DNA of 56,785 nt from NCBI RefSeq assembly GCF_028288105.1, contig NZ_JAQBOI010000299.1:1-56785 (forward strand), given 5' to 3'. Below are positions 26,853 through 35,660 of the stretch, piece by piece. The translations under genes were made by a program, and so were the position numbers. This DNA is from Mucilaginibacter sp. (GTDB taxonomy: Bacteria > Bacteroidota > Bacteroidia > Sphingobacteriales > Sphingobacteriaceae). The notes beneath the pieces are model-generated. The model made no database searches. It was given only the letters and a program-made list of their open reading frames with translations, and had not been told where the DNA came from. The stretch's first letter is position 1. The number at the start of each line of letters is the position of its first letter.

Positions 26853-28193
26853 CTATGCGTTTATGTTTAACATCATTTCATTTATTACTCTGAATATTTG
26901 CAGGGCAACTTGCGGAACGATAGCATTGCCGCCGGCCTTTATGCTTTCGATCCGCCATTTAGAAAAGGTAATGCCGTCCAGTCCGATGGGAAACCCATCA
27001 TCTCCATGACAAACAGGGGATTGAGTTGGGAAGCTTTCCCAGTCAGATGGTTGACCGTATCGCCAAGGCTGTTTGTAGGGGAGCGGTTCGCTTTCTTTAA
27101 TGTGTACGGGTGCCTGCCGCCCTTGTATTCCCGCACCGTTGGAGTTGGCAGTAAACCCATCCAGTTCTCCGTGTCGCTCAAACCCTGCTGTTTGCTGTTG
27201 GGGCCCCTTCTCTTGAAATCCTGCGCCGTAGGTGTCGGGAGGAGTTGAACCAGCCTCGCCAGTCCAACGCTGCCATCTTTTCCGTTCTGATTGATCTTTC
27301 TTGGTAACCCGCTGGTCATCCTGAATTGGTCGTTCTTGCCTATTATCGCTCCCGTGGTTGCATCCGAAGCCACCGGTGTCGGTAGTCGCCTTTTGTAAAA
27401 AGCCGGGATCTGTCCCCAATTGTCGAACTCTTTCGGCAGTACTCCCGTCGATATTTCCACCACCTGTGCCAGGCCCAGGGATACTCCGTGGTTCTGATGA
27501 GCATCTCCGATCTTCTGTATCGAATTCCTGCTGTTCCGGTTGCTCCCGGTGGTCGGAGTTGGAAGCAATCCTGACTTTGCCAGATCGCTCAGGTTCGCTG
27601 AAAAGATCTGGCCGGATGATCTTTTCTTCGATCTCCCTGTCACCATCTCGCCGCCCCTTGTCCCGTCTGCGACAACCACTGTAGGCAATAAACCAGACCC
27701 TTTCCCTGCGGTGCGGGGCATCGACGCCTGCAGCTGGAAGTACGAACGGTTGAACCTGGTAACCTTCAGCTTCCAGGTCAGATTGCACCTCCTCGAATAC
27801 CACCCCGTCATTCCAACTAACAAGCCCGAGAACATTTTCTGCCACAACCCAGTGCGGTCTGATCTCCCGAATTGCTCTAAGCATGCTTGGCCACAGGTGG
27901 CGCTCATCTTCCTTTCCAAGTCGTTTCCCTGCGAGGCTGTAGGGCTGGCAAGGGAATCCGCCGGTGAGGATGTCGATGCTTCCTTTGTGGATACTGAAGT
28001 CCGTCTTCCTGATATCTTCATAACTAAGTGCTTTTGGGAAATAATGTTTAAGTACCTGCTGACAGAACGGATTGAACTCACAATGAAAAACGTTTGTCCA
28101 GCCTACCCATTCCGCGGCAAGGTCAAATCCGCCGATGCCGCTAAAAAGACTTCCGTGTTTTAATGTTTGTATCCCATCTCTCATATCCGCCAC
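26853..28193 (-). CDS. C5-cytosine DNA methyltransferase
   Basis: A 446-residue m5C methyltransferase. Motif I is SLFSGIGGFDLA (about 15-26), motif IV GGFPCQPYSLAG with catalytic Cys (about 78-89), motif VI ENV (about 120), motif VIII APHRRERVW (about 158-166) and motif X NESIKA-type SIKAGGNAIVPQ near the C-terminus. Between motifs VIII and X lies about 240 residues of polar, low-complexity sequence with recurring NSD/DTG/NSN units. This stretch also encodes another long open frame. It is divergent from vsr and 3 bp before a conserved element gene, so it may protect the incoming element from restriction rather than form part of the Vsr/MORC system. Confidence 0.88.
   Translation of the reverse strand: MADMRDGIQTLKHGSLFSGIGGFDLAAEWVGWTNVFHCEFNPFCQQVLKHYFPKALSYEDIRKTDFSIHKGSIDILTGGFPCQPYSLAGKRLGKEDERHLWPSMLRAIREIRPHWVVAENVLGLVSWNDGVVFEEVQSDLEAEGYQVQPFVLPAAGVDAPHRRERVWFIAYSGCRRRDKGRRDGDREIEEKIIRPDLFSEPERSGKVRIASNSDHREQPEQQEFDTEDRRCSSEPRSIPGPGTGGGNIDGSTAERVRQLGTDPGFLQKATTDTGGFGCNHGSDNRQERPIQDDQRVTKKDQSERKRWQRWTGEAGSTPPDTYGAGFQEKGPQQQTAGFERHGELDGFTANSNGAGIQGRQAPVHIKESEPLPYKQPWRYGQPSDWESFPTQSPVCHGDDGFPIGLDGITFSKWRIESIKAGGNAIVPQVALQIFRVINEMMLNINA
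26939..28081 (-). CDS. Overlapping 380-codon open frame inside the methyltransferase gene
   Basis: The frame opens with ATG at 28081 and is wholly nested in the methyltransferase gene, same strand, shifted by one base. It encodes five spaced LLPT/LPTP motifs (GLLPTVVVADGT, GLLPTPTTGSN, RRLPTPVASDAT, QLLPTPTAQDFK, GLLPTPTVREYK), a TGWYSRRCNLTWKLK ... YFQLQ segment and an ending LNPLFVMEMMGFPSDW. I recall proteins of this look annotated in Bacteroidota and phage genomes, which suggests selection on the frame. Whether it is translated is unknown; it may be an overprinted gene or a by-product of the repeats. Confidence 0.5.
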   Translation of the reverse strand: MSSIRSVSRYLNIISQKHLVMKISGRRTSVSTKEASTSSPADSLASPTASQGNDLERKMSATCGQACLEQFGRSDRTGLWQKMFSGLLVGMTGWYSRRCNLTWKLKVTRFNRSYFQLQASMPRTAGKGSGLLPTVVVADGTRGGEMVTGRSKKRSSGQIFSANLSDLAKSGLLPTPTTGSNRNSRNSIQKIGDAHQNHGVSLGLAQVVEISTGVLPKEFDNWGQIPAFYKRRLPTPVASDATTGAIIGKNDQFRMTSGLPRKINQNGKDGSVGLARLVQLLPTPTAQDFKRRGPNSKQQGLSDTENWMGLLPTPTVREYKGGRHPYTLKKANRSPTNSLGDTVNHLTGKASQLNPLFVMEMMGFPSDWTALPFLNGGSKA

Positions 28194-28335
28194 CCGTGTT
28201 TCAGGTCACAAAATTGAGGCAGTTAGAAATGTGTTTTTGCTACTATGGGGTTAGCTAATAGAAATATTTTTATGCATTATGTGAGATTTCAGAACATAAT
28301 CTGCAACAATTTCTTAAGTTTATTCTTGTAGAAAT

Positions 28336-28761
28336 ATGGCAGACGTACATTCGAAAGCGACAAGGAGCTTCAATATGTCCCGGATAAGGAGCACGAACAC
28401 CAAGCCGGAAATGCGTGTCCGTAAATTCCTTTTTTCCACAGGTTTCCGTTACCGTCTGCATCAAAAAAAATTACCAGGCAAACCGGATATTGTGTTGCCG
28501 AAATATAAAACTGTAATTTTTATTCATGGTTGTTTCTGGCATGGTCATGATGGCTGTCGTTACTTTGTGATACCTAAAACGAGAACAGAATGGTGGCTGG
28601 AAAAGATCAACCGCAACAAAAGCAATGATCAGAAATCAGAAAATGCATTAAAAGATATGGGTTGGAACGTTATTCATATCTGGGAATGTGAAATTAAAAC
28701 GCAGGAGCTCTTTAGGTTAAGGACAGTTGAATTGTTGAAAGAAATTAGACCCGATTTTTGA
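28336..28761 (+). CDS. vsr: Very short patch repair endonuclease
   Basis: A 141-residue Vsr protein, which nicks at T:G mismatches made by deamination of 5-methylcytosine. The catalytic region PGKPDIVLPKYKTVIFIHG and the zinc/His motif GCFWHGHDGC are intact. The length is normal. It is followed 52 bp later by a cytosine methyltransferase in the same direction, the classical vsr-dcm pairing, and is divergent from the methyltransferase at 28193. In MORC-type restriction clusters a Vsr-fold protein may act as the restriction nuclease. Confidence 0.93.
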   Translation: MADVHSKATRSFNMSRIRSTNTKPEMRVRKFLFSTGFRYRLHQKKLPGKPDIVLPKYKTVIFIHGCFWHGHDGCRYFVIPKTRTEWWLEKINRNKSNDQKSENALKDMGWNVIHIWECEIKTQELFRLRTVELLKEIRPDF

Positions 28762-28813
28762 TAAAAATTTGTTAGTTTGTAGGTTAATTAAAAAATGCGG
28801 AATATTTACCGAT

Positions 28814-30073
28814 ATGGCAGCTACCAGTACGAAAAGAACGAAATTAAAATTACCGGATGAGCTGGATCTTGCTTTATTGACACACTATCATTCAACCGGC
28901 GATCAACGTTATGCTGCCGCGTTAGAGGTTGCTGCGAAAAATGAATTCTTCACCCGGTCATCTTCTGTCTCTGATACCTGCAATGCTGTGTTTAAAGCAA
29001 TGTTCAATAAGGATGAAATTCCTTTTACACCGGTAGAAAAAGGCAAGGAATCCTTTACTTTTGTTGACCTGTTCGCGGGAATCGGGGGATTCAGGATGGC
29101 ACTACAGAATCTTGGCGGCCGGTGCGTGTTCACTTCGGAATGGGATAAATACTCCAAACAGACCTACTTTGCAAATTATGGTGATTATCCTTTTGGTGAT
29201 ATTACCAAAGATGCAATTAAAGCCTATATACCTGAAAAATTTGATATAATTTGCGGGGGATTCCCATGCCAGCCATTCTCAATTGCCGGTGTATCCAAAA
29301 AGATCAGCCTGGGCAGGAATCATGGTTTTGCCGATGAAAAACAAGGTAACTTGTTTTTTCATGTAGCCGATATCATCGACAAACATCGTCCGAAAGCTTT
29401 CTTCCTTGAAAATGTGAAGAATCTGATATCACACGATAAAAAGAAAACCTTTCAGGTGATCAAAGACACTTTCGAGGAACTTGATTATTCACTTGATTTT
29501 AAGATCATTGATGGCAGTCATTTTGTACCTCAGCATCGTGAACGTATTATGATGGTCGGATTTGACAAGAGGCAATTTGGCCAGGACGTACAATTTAATT
29601 TCGGCAACCTGACTTTTCCCGAAGAAAAGCAAGCCTTCAAAAGCATCATGGAAGCAGATCCTGCGCCCAAATATACATTGAGCGACAAGCTCTGGAACTA
29701 CTTACAGGAATACGCCAAAAAACATAAGGCCAAGGGAAATGGTTTTGGTTTTGGAATGACCAACCTTGAAGGCGTGTCCCGGACAATCAGTGCAAGGTAC
29801 TATAAGGACGGGGCAGAAATACTCATCCCGCAGGAAGGAAAAAATCCAAGACGACTAACACCCAGAGAAGCTGCAGCATTGCAGGGTTATCCGATGTATC
29901 CGATCAATACCAGTGATGAACAGCATTCGCTCCATATTCCGGTGTCAGAAAATCAGGCTTACCGTCAGTTCGGTAATTCTGTGGTTATGCCGTTGATACA
30001 GGTGGTTGGAGAGGAACTTATCAATACATTAAGACGCGTAGGCGGACTGGAAAAAAGCCACAAGGTGGCTTAA
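28814..30073 (+). CDS. dcm: C5-cytosine DNA methyltransferase (Dcm-like), paired with Vsr
   Basis: A 419-residue enzyme, counted from the ATG at 28814; a TTG at 28769 would add 15 residues but is less likely. After an about 85-residue N-terminal helical extension come motif I FVDLFAGIGGFR, motif IV GGFPCQPFSIAG with the catalytic Cys, motif VI ENVKN, motif VIII QHRERI, the target-recognition part and motif X QFGNSVV. It methylates cytosines and should protect the cell from the neighbouring restriction genes. It is convergent with the five-gene minus-strand operon that ends at 30106. Confidence 0.92.
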   Translation: MAATSTKRTKLKLPDELDLALLTHYHSTGDQRYAAALEVAAKNEFFTRSSSVSDTCNAVFKAMFNKDEIPFTPVEKGKESFTFVDLFAGIGGFRMALQNLGGRCVFTSEWDKYSKQTYFANYGDYPFGDITKDAIKAYIPEKFDIICGGFPCQPFSIAGVSKKISLGRNHGFADEKQGNLFFHVADIIDKHRPKAFFLENVKNLISHDKKKTFQVIKDTFEELDYSLDFKIIDGSHFVPQHRERIMMVGFDKRQFGQDVQFNFGNLTFPEEKQAFKSIMEADPAPKYTLSDKLWNYLQEYAKKHKAKGNGFGFGMTNLEGVSRTISARYYKDGAEILIPQEGKNPRRLTPREAAALQGYPMYPINTSDEQHSLHIPVSENQAYRQFGNSVVMPLIQVVGEELINTLRRVGGLEKSHKVA

Positions 30074-30105
30074 CAAGTTAAAAGCAAGAAGCAAGCGGCG
30101 GTGGT

Positions 30106-31077
30106 TTACAATTCTTCCTCAGCTTTTATCCTGAGTTCCCGCGAAACATCCTGCCGGAATAATTCAATGATCTTTTTGTCCCGGTCACGAATGACCTGGT
30201 TTTCTTTTTCAGCCATTATATTCAGCAGCTTGCTGACAATTGCTTCCCCATCGCTGCCGCATTTCCTAAGCTGATCGGAAAACGGGTGCAATTTATTCAT
30301 TACCGCAGTGGTCCGACCATCTGTATATACCGGTTCCCAGGCGCTTCCATCTGTTACACTATCATAAGTGAGAGCCGTCTGAGACTCTGAATTCTTTTTT
30401 GCCTGCACAAGGTCAAATCCGGTAGCACTGACCAAATGCTTTCGCTTTCCTTCCGAACTTTTCAGGATAAACTCCGTGAGTTTGATGAATATGCCATTGA
30501 ATGCATCAGCAAAGCCCATACGGTAAACTTTCAGTTCATCGGCAATAACATTTGAGAACATATCCCAGTTGCTGAGAGACATTTCAGTCAATAGTTCCGG
30601 GAATACCTGCTTTAGCTTTTCCCTAACCGGCTGAGGGATATACAACCGCTTATATTTTCTGCCATCATGGCAAAGAGCCGTCGCCAGAGCGGCGGAATCA
30701 GGACGATAATTTTCAAGAAGAAATAATTCCGCAAAATTGTTCAGCATCTCGCCAACCCCCGATTCTTCAAAATATTTGCTGAATGTATCCAGCAGCAGGG
30801 CTTTCTGACCTATATTTTCTTTTGTTGGCTGAGAAGGAAAATTCGCTTTCCAGTTTCTGCCCTCTTTTTTTTCGGTCCAGGCAAACAAATATGCTGCACC
30901 AACATGATCCAGGTAGGTACTAAATAAGTTACCTCTCTTTTCAAAAATGTTGTAAATAAGATCCACGGGCATAGGAATATTCCTTTTCCAGAAGATCAGC
31001 TCCTCCTGACGTGTGTCAGAAAGCTCATCAAGCAAATATTTTTTGAACTCATATTTGTCCAGGGAGTAGTCAGCCAT
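30106..31077 (-). CDS. Hypothetical protein of the MORC-type restriction operon
   Basis: A 323-residue, mostly helical soluble protein with no motif I recognise. The last about 40 residues are strongly charged (KENQVIRDRDKKIIELF) and look like a coiled coil. It is the last gene of a tightly packed operon, overlapping the HNH gene by 8 bp, so it is surely co-translated with it. A structural or DNA-recognition subunit of the restriction complex is the natural guess, without direct support. Confidence 0.6.
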   Translation of the reverse strand: MADYSLDKYEFKKYLLDELSDTRQEELIFWKRNIPMPVDLIYNIFEKRGNLFSTYLDHVGAAYLFAWTEKKEGRNWKANFPSQPTKENIGQKALLLDTFSKYFEESGVGEMLNNFAELFLLENYRPDSAALATALCHDGRKYKRLYIPQPVREKLKQVFPELLTEMSLSNWDMFSNVIADELKVYRMGFADAFNGIFIKLTEFILKSSEGKRKHLVSATGFDLVQAKKNSESQTALTYDSVTDGSAWEPVYTDGRTTAVMNKLHPFSDQLRKCGSDGEAIVSKLLNIMAEKENQVIRDRDKKIIELFRQDVSRELRIKAEEEL

Positions 31078-31831
31078 TGCCTTGAATCATCTCTTTAATT
31101 TCCTGTACAGTATACGGAGGATTTTTTGAATGTGCAACAGTATGACAATTAGGGCAAAGCGGTACCATGTCCCGGATCGGATCCGGCCTGATCGTACCTG
31201 CGGCTGCAACCGGGTTCAGATGATGAACGTGTACGAAATCGCTTTTCAACCCACGATACATTTGCCGCATATTTTGCCCGCAGGCTTTACAATCGTAACC
31301 ATGAAAGGCCAGGCACAATGCGCGGTTAAACCGGCTGCGTTCTACAGTAGTACTGATCGTATCTTTCCGCTCACCTTCTTCCTCTCCTTCAGTCCGGTAA
31401 GGAAAAAGAAAGAAAATTAAAAAAAGCAGGATGTCGGCGAATGTAAGCATACCAGCCTCTTCTTCATCAACTTTGTATTCGAACACAAGCCACCACACAT
31501 CTTGTTTTCGTGAGCTGGTATCCAGTATATTTTCAGTTGTGCGCCGAAATATTTTACCGCTGAAAGCCGGGTACCGATCTGTCAAATCACTTAAAAAAGA
31601 CTTTCCGGCATCTATTTGTGCGGACGCATGATCGATCAGGGGGCGTGCATAATCCTCGAATTCAAATATTGCCTGAAAATACCGAGGTTCCCGATTAATA
31701 CGAACCTGGTACCCCCTTCCGTTCTCTATGTTTTTATCGCGCAGCTGCAGCTCGCCATTGGCTGAAGTTATTGTCAGCTCAGACGGCAACTGTTGCTGAA
31801 GAGCAGCCCGAAATATTTCGATATTAATCAT
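31070..31831 (-). CDS. HNH endonuclease of the MORC-type restriction operon
   Basis: A 253-residue protein with an HNH domain at the C-terminus: CKACG (about 183), VHVHHLNPV (about 203-211), DMVPLCPNCHTVAH (about 226-239). The N-terminal about 140 residues are a separate domain, possibly DNA- or partner-binding, with a hydrophobic stretch LLFLIFFLFPY (about 134-144). It resembles McrA/5mC-type HNH restriction nucleases in its HHL and CPNCH motifs. Its ATG overlaps the stop of the GHKL ATPase gene by one base (TAATG), and its end overlaps the next gene by 8 bp. Confidence 0.82.
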   Translation of the reverse strand: MINIEIFRAALQQQLPSELTITSANGELQLRDKNIENGRGYQVRINREPRYFQAIFEFEDYARPLIDHASAQIDAGKSFLSDLTDRYPAFSGKIFRRTTENILDTSSRKQDVWWLVFEYKVDEEEAGMLTFADILLFLIFFLFPYRTEGEEEGERKDTISTTVERSRFNRALCLAFHGYDCKACGQNMRQMYRGLKSDFVHVHHLNPVAAAGTIRPDPIRDMVPLCPNCHTVAHSKNPPYTVQEIKEMIQGNG

Positions 31832-33483
31832 TAAGCGTTATCCTGATCGTCGTCCGTATCATTTTCAGAATCTTCTATATCCGGCAACTCTTCCGCCAGC
31901 GTACGCAGTGATCTGGAAACACTTATCCGCATTTCTTCCAGGTTACGTTTTACCGTATCGTTATACACACAAAGTTCAGCTTCGGCCAGACTCCACAATA
32001 AAGAGTCCATGGCAAGGATCAGCGTAGCGTTATCCTGATTTGCCAGATAGAATCGTTTATAAAATTCGTGTGATTCATTTAAAAATACCGCATGCTTATT
32101 TCCTTCTATCAGGCCAGGTGTCCATAAGACGCCGTCCTGAAGGGAGGAACTGATTTGTACGACACGGTTGGGACTATCATTGAATTGGAGCCTGACATTT
32201 GATACACCGAATTGGTTGGTGATTTGGGCGGTGCCTGCTGCACGGTCTGTTGAGCCGACCTGTGACTGTGCAGTGGTTTCTGCATGGTGCTTTCCAATGG
32301 CATTGCTTGCCTTTTCGTGCTGTTGCCCCAGCTTGGTATAACCGGATGTGTTAGAATCCTGTGTGCCTGCCCGATAACGTTTTTGTGCCTCCCGTCTTGG
32401 CGGAGTGATGATTTTTTTTAGAAGTTCCTGAATATTCTTCGGAAAATCGATCCGTGATTTCTTAATGTCAATCTGGAAGATGTCATCCAGTTTATGATCG
32501 AATGAAAGTTCGACCCGGATCAGGTTCAGGTGAGGGTCTTTTACAAATAGCCTGTTAGGCCAGCCACCGGAAAAAATCATTCGGCCTTCCCGAAAAATGT
32601 GAAATCCCTGGTTGTCCAGACTGTATCTGGACCTGTTTACTTCGTCAGTACTGAGTGTGTTTTTATTCGGAAGGATGTAAACATTTATGTAAAAAGTACC
32701 CAATACTTCAGTAGTTCCGGCTTTGGTTACGGTATAGTCCACTGGTTCCTGCCTGTGGATCTCTACACGGCTACCGCCATCGCCGTTCATCCAGCGACAG
32801 AAAGGATCCCAGGGTTCTACGTTGACATTATTGATCTTTATGGCAATATCCGAAAAATCATCTCCTTTTTCCAGGAAATTATAAAATACGCCGGACAGAT
32901 GATCGTTCAGGTCTTCACATATACTGTTAATCTGAGTTCGCATTGTCCCGGATGCATGTGTGCGTACAAGACGGTCGATATTTTCCCAAACGACTACTGT
33001 GCCTGATCCGCCTTCAGCAACCAGGTCCATAAACTCTATGGCTTCACTGTACGTATCTTCTTCAGGCTGCAACAGTAACCATTTATCTTTGGAAACTATG
33101 ACATCCAGATCCCACTGTCTTAGGTTTAGCTCTCCGTCTTTTCGTGATATCACAGTTAATCGTCGGCAGAACGAGGTTGAAGCCGTTTTCAGACCCATGC
33201 CAAATTTACCCAATGATTTAGGATCCGGGCGTTTTGGTGAACCGTAGGCCATGGCTTTTTTAAGTTCGTCCTGATCCATTCCTTTACCATTGTCCGCAAT
33301 CATCAGCACGGGATGCTGCCCCATTTCCAGGTCAAGGCTGATGTTGATCCGCGTGGCATCTGCAGCAACTGAATTATCGACAATATCTGCAACTGAAGTT
33401 GCAAAAGTATACCCGGTGTCGCGCAGGCTTTCAGCGAGTCTTGCTGCGGAGGGAGGCAATATATTTTCTTCTGATTCGATCAT
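31831..33483 (-). CDS. GHKL ATPase, MutL/MORC-like, of a restriction operon
   Basis: A 550-residue protein with an N-terminal GHKL ATPase: N-box DIVDNSVAADAT (about 33-44), ADNGKGMD (about 62-69) and the lid FGMGLKTAS (about 94-102). A MutL-S5-like transducer domain and a variable C-terminus follow. Iyer and Aravind described such prokaryotic MORC-type ATPases next to SNF2 helicases, methylases and nucleases, exactly the context here. It probably clamps or loops DNA during restriction. It lies 5 bp after the SNF2 gene and overlaps the HNH gene by one base. Confidence 0.83.
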   Translation of the reverse strand: MIESEENILPPSAARLAESLRDTGYTFATSVADIVDNSVAADATRINISLDLEMGQHPVLMIADNGKGMDQDELKKAMAYGSPKRPDPKSLGKFGMGLKTASTSFCRRLTVISRKDGELNLRQWDLDVIVSKDKWLLLQPEEDTYSEAIEFMDLVAEGGSGTVVVWENIDRLVRTHASGTMRTQINSICEDLNDHLSGVFYNFLEKGDDFSDIAIKINNVNVEPWDPFCRWMNGDGGSRVEIHRQEPVDYTVTKAGTTEVLGTFYINVYILPNKNTLSTDEVNRSRYSLDNQGFHIFREGRMIFSGGWPNRLFVKDPHLNLIRVELSFDHKLDDIFQIDIKKSRIDFPKNIQELLKKIITPPRREAQKRYRAGTQDSNTSGYTKLGQQHEKASNAIGKHHAETTAQSQVGSTDRAAGTAQITNQFGVSNVRLQFNDSPNRVVQISSSLQDGVLWTPGLIEGNKHAVFLNESHEFYKRFYLANQDNATLILAMDSLLWSLAEAELCVYNDTVKRNLEEMRISVSRSLRTLAEELPDIEDSENDTDDDQDNA

Positions 33484-33488
33484 GATCT

Positions 33489-35660
33489 TTATTTTATTGG
33501 TGATAATTTAAGTGCATTAATATATTCTTCCATATTTTCAGTATCGGTTACAGTAATTACTTCACCGGAAAGAGCAGTTTTATTGCGCAGTCTTTCGTCA
33601 ATAACCTCCTCGATCGTATCGGCATAGTACAAGTAATAAATGTTTACTCCCTTTTTCTGACCATTTCGATAAGAGCGGGCAGAAGCTTGCTCTTCGAGCG
33701 CAGGATTCCATTGCCGGGTATAATGGATCACGTGATTGGCTGCGGTAATATTGAGTCCCATTCCCGCAGTTTTAGGATTCAGAATCATTATACCAAAACC
33801 TTCTGCTGCTGAAAAGCGGTCAATATTGACCTGGCGCTCTGTTGTTTCCACACGACCATCGATAGTAAGTATTTCAACCGGCCAGACATGGAACAACACA
33901 CGTTTCAGGGTATCTATCATATCCAGGAACTCGGTAAATATGAGTACTTTCTCCTGTTTTATTGCGATCTCATGAATCAGTTCCAGCATCCGGCTGAATT
34001 TATAGCTGGTGTTCCGGAGTTCATCAATGCCCGCCGCAGCTAATTTCGCAGGTTCCCGCAGTAAAGGATGTGTCGTAAACATCCTTAATTCTGTGATCAT
34101 TTTTAATATGTGAGATCCTGAATTCCCGCCAGTTGCAGCCGAAAGGATGTCATTTCTTTTTCCTTCATAAGCTGTTATCTCTTTGTCGTGCATGCTCAGC
34201 GCCTGATGGATGTCTATCTTTTCCGGCAAATTATCCAGTACATCTTCTTTTTTTCTGCGCAGCATGATATAAGAAATGTCTTCTCTTAATCTTGCCAGAC
34301 CTGAATTATTCAGGTCAAAGTTATTTTTGGCCCCGTAGCGGCTGTTAAAATCAATTCTGGATCCCAGATAGCCCGGATGCACATAATCTGCAAGCGACCA
34401 GAGGTCGGTCAGAGAATTTTCTACCGGGGTACCGGTCATCGCGATCTTTACTGCTGAAGAAAGTGCTTTCAGGGCGGTTCGTCGTTCTGCATCCGGATTT
34501 TTAATCAGACTGGCTTCGTCAAGAATGGTGAGCCCCCACCTGATCTTATTGAACAGATACAGGTCATTAATGATCATCGAATAGGAAGTTACAATGATCT
34601 GTTGTTTCTTTAAAACTGCGGGTGAACCTGTCCGCTGGCTTCCATGGTGGATATATGGTATCAGTTCCGGCGCAAAGAATTTAAACTCCCGTTTCCAGTT
34701 TTCCAGCAGGGTGCCCGGAACAACGATAAGTATATGTTCCAGCAGTTTTCTTTCAATAACGCCTGATATGAGTGCGATGACCTGTGCTGTTTTACCAAGG
34801 CCCATGTCGTCAGCCAGAATACCGCCGATACGGTTAACGCAGCAATAAAGCAGCCAGCTGACGCCATCGCGCTGGTATGGATAAAGATCTCTGATGAACA
34901 GACTGGTATCAATACTATATGAACCAGCAGCGAAAATCCGGGTGAAGTCCGAAGACGTCTGATCAAACCTCACCAGCTTTAGTTCATCCCTTTTAGAAAA
35001 AAGATCCAGTGCGATATGCAGCGGCAGCGTCATCTGAGCGGAGACAGCATGTAAAAAGCCCTGACTAAAGGTGATAGCTTCCGGATCTACTGCATGACAC
35101 TTGTTGTCTGCAATGTAATAACCCGTTTGCATAATTAGTTTAAGCGCTGACAGTTCTAGTTCAACCGGAGTTGCTCCCGTTAGTATGGGACGGACAGCTG
35201 CACAGTCCTCTTCCATACGAATATTAAAGACAATTTCTTTTAAAAGACGTTGAAATTTGATACTTCGTACCTGCTCATCAACTACCGGTGTATACCCCGC
35301 AATACCATCAGGCAGTGTGCCTCCTGTAATAACCGCATATATTTCATCCACAGTAAGGATGCGCGCCTCTCCGGCATCATCAGACAGGAACAACTCGCTG
35401 GTTTCCGGGTCCAGCATAAACACTGGAAAAGCAAGATCACCGGCATCACCGGCCCGGCCTCCGGCATTACGTTTTTGAGCTCTTGCTACTTTTTTCTGAA
35501 TAGCATTGATTTTCCGTAAACCCTTTTCAGCAATTTTGTCCGGATCTTTTCCGGCAGCACGCAGCACCTCACGGGCCTCTTCGATATCTTCTTTAATGAG
35601 TTCCGAAAACGCTTCCAGCAGCTGGTCTATTTTTTCTTTATAACTTTTTTTCTCACTCAT
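33489..35660 (-). CDS. SWI2/SNF2-type DNA translocase of a restriction operon
   Basis: A 723-residue SF2 ATPase. Motif I DDMGLGKT is at about residue 286, motif II DEAS in ILDEASLIKN (about 385), motif III MTGTPVENS (about 408) and motif VI QASARSYRNGQKKGV, the SNF2 signature. The N-terminal 220 residues are a helical domain of unknown role starting with a charged coiled coil. In MORC restriction systems such motors translocate DNA and drive cleavage. Its start overlaps the sigma-like gene end by 8 bp. Confidence 0.88.
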   Translation of the reverse strand: MSEKKSYKEKIDQLLEAFSELIKEDIEEAREVLRAAGKDPDKIAEKGLRKINAIQKKVARAQKRNAGGRAGDAGDLAFPVFMLDPETSELFLSDDAGEARILTVDEIYAVITGGTLPDGIAGYTPVVDEQVRSIKFQRLLKEIVFNIRMEEDCAAVRPILTGATPVELELSALKLIMQTGYYIADNKCHAVDPEAITFSQGFLHAVSAQMTLPLHIALDLFSKRDELKLVRFDQTSSDFTRIFAAGSYSIDTSLFIRDLYPYQRDGVSWLLYCCVNRIGGILADDMGLGKTAQVIALISGVIERKLLEHILIVVPGTLLENWKREFKFFAPELIPYIHHGSQRTGSPAVLKKQQIIVTSYSMIINDLYLFNKIRWGLTILDEASLIKNPDAERRTALKALSSAVKIAMTGTPVENSLTDLWSLADYVHPGYLGSRIDFNSRYGAKNNFDLNNSGLARLREDISYIMLRRKKEDVLDNLPEKIDIHQALSMHDKEITAYEGKRNDILSAATGGNSGSHILKMITELRMFTTHPLLREPAKLAAAGIDELRNTSYKFSRMLELIHEIAIKQEKVLIFTEFLDMIDTLKRVLFHVWPVEILTIDGRVETTERQVNIDRFSAAEGFGIMILNPKTAGMGLNITAANHVIHYTRQWNPALEEQASARSYRNGQKKGVNIYYLYYADTIEEVIDERLRNKTALSGEVITVTDTENMEEYINALKLSPIK

